Under the pieces are notes generated by a model. That model was not told the DNA's origin and did no database searches. It worked only from the letters and a program-made list of their open reading frames with translations. Made by a program: the position numbers and the translations under genes. Shown here one piece after another: positions 12,961-16,280 of a DNA stretch of 16,280 nt. The stretch comes from DATAAM01 sp036260075. Lineage in GTDB: Bacteria > Actinomycetota > Acidimicrobiia > Acidimicrobiales > JAHWLA01. The stretch covers positions 1-16,280 of the forward strand of contig DATAAM010000189.1 of assembly GCA_036260075.1 (NCBI GenBank). The letters run 5' to 3'. How positions within the stretch are numbered: position 1 is the stretch's first letter; every line of letters begins with the position of its first letter.

Positions 12961-15879
12961 ATGCGGACTCCCGCCGATCTCCCTCGCCCGCGTCGAAGCG
13001 GACGAGGCGGACGCGCCACCCTCGTCGCCGTCGCCGTCGTGCTGTTCTTCGGGCTCACGTCCCTACGCGGGCTCGCAGGCGTCTACACCGACTACCTCTG
13101 GTTCGACGAGCTCGACCTCACCAGCGTGTGGCGGGGCACACTGCTCGCCAAGCTGGTGCTGGCCGCGCTGTTCACCGCCGTCTTCTTCGTCCTGCTGTGG
13201 GCGAACCTGGTGATCGCCGAGCGCCTGGCCCCCCGCTTCCGACCGCTGGGCGCCGAGGACGAGCTCGTGCAGCGCTTCCGCGAGACGGTGGGGCCGCACG
13301 TCGGCAAGGTGCGCGCCGTCGTGGCCGGCCTGTTCGCCCTGCTGATGGGGGTGAACACGGCGTCGCAGTGGCACAACTGGCTGCTGTTCCGCAACAGCGT
13401 CGACTTCGGCATCGAGGACCCGCAGTTCCACCGCGACGTGAGCTTCTACGTCTTCCGGCTCCCGTTCCTGTCGTTCCTGGTCGACTGGGTGTTCTACGCC
13501 CTGCTCATCACCGCGCTGGTCACGGTGGTGGCGCACTACCTCAACGGCGGCATCCGCGTGCAGGGCCCCGCCCCGCGCGTCACCCCGCAGGTGAAGGCCC
13601 ACATCTCGCTGCTGCTCGGCCTGCTGGCGCTCCTGCGGGCGGCCGACTACTGGATGCAACGGTTCGAGCTCAACTTCTCCACTCGCGGCGCGGTGCACGG
13701 GGCCACGTACACCGACGTCAACGCCCAACTCCCCGCCCTGCACCTGCTGATCTTCATCTCCCTGGCCGCCTTCGTGCTCCTGGTCCTCAACATCCGGCGC
13801 CAGGGCTGGGTGCTGCCGGTGATCGCCGTGGGGCTGTGGGCGTTCGTGAACGTGATCGTCGGCACCATCTACCCGGCGTTCATCCAGCGCTTCCGGGTGG
13901 AGCCCGCCGAGGTGGAGCGGGAGGCGAAGTACATCGCCCGCAACATCGAGGCCACCCGCCACGCCATGAACCTCGACACCGTCGAGGAGAGCGACTTCGC
14001 GTACGCCGAGAACCTCACGTCGGAGGGGCTCGCCTCGCATGCGGAGACCGTGCGCAACGTGCGGCTGTGGGACCCGACGTACGTGAAGCGGGCGTACCAG
14101 CGCCAGCAGGAGATCCGGCAGTACTACCAGTTCAACGACGTCGACGTGGACCGCTATACGATCGACGGCCGCCTCACGCAGACGATCGTGTCGGCGCGTG
14201 AGCTCAACGTGGGCGACCTGCCTCGCAACTCGTGGGTCAACCGGCACCTGGAGTACACCCACGGCTACGGCGCCGTGGTCTCCCCGGCCAACGCAGTCAC
14301 CGCCGACGGCAACCCGGAGTTCCTTGTGAAGGACGTGCCCCCCACCGGCACCCCGGAGATCACCGAGCCGCGCATCTACTACGGCGAGGCGCTGACGGGC
14401 TTCTCCGTCGTGCGGGCGCGCCAGGACGAGATCGACTACCAGCAGCCCGACGGCACCACGCGTCGCACGCGTTACGACGGCCGCGGGGGCGTGCCGCTGT
14501 CCTCGTTCCTGCGACGGACCGCGTTCGCGCTGCGCTTCGGCGACCGCAACCTGCTGTTCTCGGGGCTCGTGAACGACGAGTCGCGCGTGATCTTCATGCG
14601 CGACATCCGTCATCGGGCCGAGCAGGCCGCGCCGTTCCTCCGGTACGACTCCGACCCGTACCCGGTGGTGCACAAGGGCCGCATCGTGTGGGTGCAGGAC
14701 GCCTACACGACGACCGCCCGGTATCCCTACGCGCAACGGGCCGACAACGACCAGCTGCCCGGCGAGAGCGGGCTGCGCACGTCGTTCAACTACGTGCGCA
14801 ACTCGGTGAAGGTCGTCACCGACGCCACCGACGGCACGATGACGTTCTACGTCGTCGACGAGCGCGATCCCATCGCCGCCGCCTACCGCAAGGCCTTCCC
14901 CAAGCTGTTCACGTCCGGCTCGCAGATGGACCCCGAGCTGCGGGAGCACATGCGCTACCCCGAGGACGTCTTCCGGGTGCAGACGAACATGTACGGTCGC
15001 TACCACATCACCGACCCCGAGGAGTTCTACGGCGGCACCGACGCGTGGAACGTCTCGCAGGACCCAGGCTCGGGCAAGCCGGAGGCGCCGCAGCAGTCGG
15101 TGCAGGTGTTCGACCGGCAGGGCCGCTTGGTCTCGACGAAGGCCAAGCGCATGGACCCGACGTACCTGCTGCTGCGGCTGCCGGGCGACGAGCGGGAGTC
15201 GTTCCTGATCCTGCGCCCGTTCGTGGCGGCCTCGCAGCAGGACAAGCAGCAGAACATGACGGCGTTCATGACGGCCAAGAGCGACCCGGGCGAGTACGGG
15301 AAGCTCCAAGTCTTCGAGATGCCGCGCGGGCAGCAGATCGACGGGCCGTCGCTCATCGACGCCCGCATCAAGGCCAACGACGAGATCTCGAAGGAGATCA
15401 GCCTGCTCAACCAGCAGGGGTCGGAGGTGTTGCAGGGCAACGTGCTCGTGCTGCCCATCGACACGTCGGTGCTCTACGTACGCCCGCTGTACGTGCAGTC
15501 GACCAGCAACCCGGTGCCGGAGCTGCGACGGGTGGTGGTGGTGTACGGCAGGCGGGCGGAGATGGGTGCCACCCTGCAGGAGGCGCTGACGAAGGTGTTC
15601 GGGGCCGCGCCGCCCACCTTGGAGCAGGGCACCACGGGCGGCCCGCCCACACCCGGGTCCACCGGGCCGCCCGGGACCGGCGTGTCTTCCGCCGTGCGCG
15701 GCTTCCTCGACCAGGCGCAGGCAGCCTACGACGCCGCCCAAGTCGCGCTCACCAAGGGCGATCTGGCCGAGTACCAGCGCCAGGTGAACGCCATGGCCGA
15801 CTTGCTCCGCCGCGCCCGCGAGGCGGCCGCCACGGGCGCCCAGACGACGCCCACGACCGCCCCGGCAGGGTCCGCCTGA
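12961..15879 (+). CDS. UPF0182 family seven-helix membrane protein
   Basis: A 972-residue membrane protein of the UPF0182 (COG1615) family, within the family's usual length. Seen: a basic N-terminus; seven hydrophobic helices (about 20-40, 61-85, 116-134, 165-192, 213-229, 258-277, 281-303); family-typical segments VYTDYLWFDEL, DPQFHRDVSFYVFRLPFL and NTASQWHNWLLFRN; and a large soluble domain (about 310-890) with RNSWVNRHLEYTHGYG, REHMRYPEDVFRVQTNMY and LLRLPGDERESFLILRPF. The end is a Gly/Pro/Thr linker and a helical hairpin (GFLDQAQAAYDAAQVALTKG). The molecular function of the family is not known to me. From memory, in mycobacteria it neighbours a PDZ/Lon protease gene; here that gene lies 5.8 kb upstream on the same strand. 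The ATG lies 8 nt behind TAGGCT, with no Shine-Dalgarno. A hairpin follows the stop. Confidence 0.93.
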   Translation: MRTPADLPRPRRSGRGGRATLVAVAVVLFFGLTSLRGLAGVYTDYLWFDELDLTSVWRGTLLAKLVLAALFTAVFFVLLWANLVIAERLAPRFRPLGAEDELVQRFRETVGPHVGKVRAVVAGLFALLMGVNTASQWHNWLLFRNSVDFGIEDPQFHRDVSFYVFRLPFLSFLVDWVFYALLITALVTVVAHYLNGGIRVQGPAPRVTPQVKAHISLLLGLLALLRAADYWMQRFELNFSTRGAVHGATYTDVNAQLPALHLLIFISLAAFVLLVLNIRRQGWVLPVIAVGLWAFVNVIVGTIYPAFIQRFRVEPAEVEREAKYIARNIEATRHAMNLDTVEESDFAYAENLTSEGLASHAETVRNVRLWDPTYVKRAYQRQQEIRQYYQFNDVDVDRYTIDGRLTQTIVSARELNVGDLPRNSWVNRHLEYTHGYGAVVSPANAVTADGNPEFLVKDVPPTGTPEITEPRIYYGEALTGFSVVRARQDEIDYQQPDGTTRRTRYDGRGGVPLSSFLRRTAFALRFGDRNLLFSGLVNDESRVIFMRDIRHRAEQAAPFLRYDSDPYPVVHKGRIVWVQDAYTTTARYPYAQRADNDQLPGESGLRTSFNYVRNSVKVVTDATDGTMTFYVVDERDPIAAAYRKAFPKLFTSGSQMDPELREHMRYPEDVFRVQTNMYGRYHITDPEEFYGGTDAWNVSQDPGSGKPEAPQQSVQVFDRQGRLVSTKAKRMDPTYLLLRLPGDERESFLILRPFVAASQQDKQQNMTAFMTAKSDPGEYGKLQVFEMPRGQQIDGPSLIDARIKANDEISKEISLLNQQGSEVLQGNVLVLPIDTSVLYVRPLYVQSTSNPVPELRRVVVVYGRRAEMGATLQEALTKVFGAAPPTLEQGTTGGPPTPGSTGPPGTGVSSAVRGFLDQAQAAYDAAQVALTKGDLAEYQRQVNAMADLLRRAREAAATGAQTTPTTAPAGSA

Positions 15880-15882
15880 CCG

Positions 15883-15930
15883 TTCTGGGGGAGGGATCCC
15901 GGCGCATGCGCCGCGCTCCCTCCCCCAGAA
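15883..15930 (+). terminator. Hairpin terminator candidate after the UPF0182 gene
   Basis: TTCTGGGGGAGGGA (15883-15896) pairs perfectly with 15917-15930. Inside the loop a second palindrome, GGCGCATGCGCC (15901-15912), can extend the structure. It begins 3 bp after the stop codon. No U-tract follows, as with the other gene-end hairpins in this window. Confidence 0.6.
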
Positions 15931-15936
15931 CCGGCG

Positions 15937-15966
15937 TTCGCCCGCAGGAGGCGCCGCTGCTATCGT
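15937..15966 (+). promoter_or_regulatory. Possible tRNA promoter
   Basis: TATCGT (15961-15966) fits a TANNNT -10 box and lies 14 nt before the mature tRNA 5' end. A weak -35-like TTCGCC (15937-15942) lies 18 bp upstream of it. The tRNA follows the UPF0182 terminator hairpin, so a separate promoter is expected here. Confidence 0.4.
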
Positions 15967-15980
15967 GACGACTTCACCGC

Positions 15981-16054
<74 letters not shown>

Positions 16055-16060
16055 CGACAT

Positions 16061-16109
16061 AGCTCCAACCGGGCATGGATCCGTTCCTCCCCGATTGGAG
16101 CTTGTTTTT
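16061..16109 (+). terminator. Rho-independent terminator after the tRNA
   Basis: AGCTCCAACCGGG (16061-16073) pairs with 16090-16102 (one mismatch). The stem is followed at once by TGTTTTT, a good U-tract. It begins seven bases after the tRNA 3' end, so the tRNA is probably a single-gene transcript. It is the only hairpin in the window with a canonical U-tract. Confidence 0.8.
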
Positions 16110-16280
16110 CGTAGCGGAGAGTGAGGCCCAGGGCGCGGGACAAAGCCGCGCGTTCGGTCCGGTCGGCGTCCCGCAGAAGGCCGGCCGGGCGCGCCGTCTG
16201 ACCCGCCTGCGGTGGCGGCGTGACGACCGAGCGCTCTGGCGCGTTAGGGCAGCGTGACCGAACCTTCTGAGGCGGCCGCG
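16110..16280. other. Right-edge region without a firm gene
   Basis: Roughly 170 bp after the tRNA terminator hold no convincing complete gene. A GTG at 16254 opens a frame that runs to the window end (VTEPSEAAA), preceded by TTAGGG. This could be the first nine codons of the next gene, but the spacing is poor (4 nt after AGGG) and the length too short to judge. A weak inverted repeat, GCGGGAC at 16135-16141 with GTCCCGC at 16168-16174, is also present. Confidence 0.3.

Noticed and set aside
16075..16257. 60-codon plus-strand frame after the tRNA
   Set aside because: It starts inside the tRNA terminator hairpin, has no ribosome site and shows an Arg-rich non-coding composition. Its stop overlaps the GTG at 16254, which I also do not consider established.

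Overview
The window is very GC-rich with strong G/C bias at third codon positions. It carries a DivIVA-type coiled-coil protein, a class E-like sortase, a UPF0182 membrane protein, a YlbL-type PDZ/Lon protease, proline-rich and Thr/Pro-rich envelope proteins, and start codons sitting directly behind -10-like hexamers (apparently leaderless). Together these point to a high-GC Gram-positive actinobacterium. Acidimicrobiia is my best guess, but this is inference from gene style, not a phylogenetic result.

Layout. (1) 54-3353 (+): part of a branched-chain amino-acid (HAAT family) ABC importer: permeases LivH and LivM and a lipoprotein solute-binding protein. The two ATPases are not in the window. 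It ends at a perfect 20-bp hairpin. (2) 3410-4994: a HEAT-repeat protein (-), a divergent class E-like sortase (+) and a small conserved protein of unknown function (+). The divergent pair is separated by only 19 bp that hold a palindrome with a -10-like hexamer on each strand, placed symmetrically. (3) 5025-5978 (-): a proline-rich, tail-anchored membrane protein, convergent with the small gene over another perfect hairpin. (4) 6042-10920 (+): a tightly overlapping operon of a membrane-anchored PDZ/Lon protease, a large multi-domain sensor histidine kinase with no response regulator beside it, and a FecR-like lipoprotein. Each junction overlaps by 4 nt. (5) 10961-12949 (+): a DivIVA-domain coiled-coil protein whose C-terminus looks like the Cys/His end of phage Mu gpF/SPP1 gp7 minor head proteins, an unusual fusion. 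(6) 12961-15879 (+): a UPF0182 seven-helix membrane protein with its own hairpin. (7) 15981-16054 (+): an initiator tRNA-Met, followed by a hairpin/U-tract terminator and about 170 bp with no firm gene.

How the genes fit together. Apart from the amino-acid importer, most genes look envelope-related: sortase, tail-anchored Pro-rich protein, secreted-side protease, sensor kinase, lipoprotein, DivIVA-like scaffold and UPF0182 protein. From memory, YlbL-type protease and UPF0182 genes are neighbours in other actinobacteria (for example Rv3194c/Rv3193c in Mycobacterium tuberculosis). Here the kinase, lipoprotein and DivIVA-fusion genes lie between them. The strongest leads are the DivIVA/gp7-like fusion, the symmetric divergent promoter, and the protease-kinase-lipoprotein operon as a candidate envelope-sensing unit.
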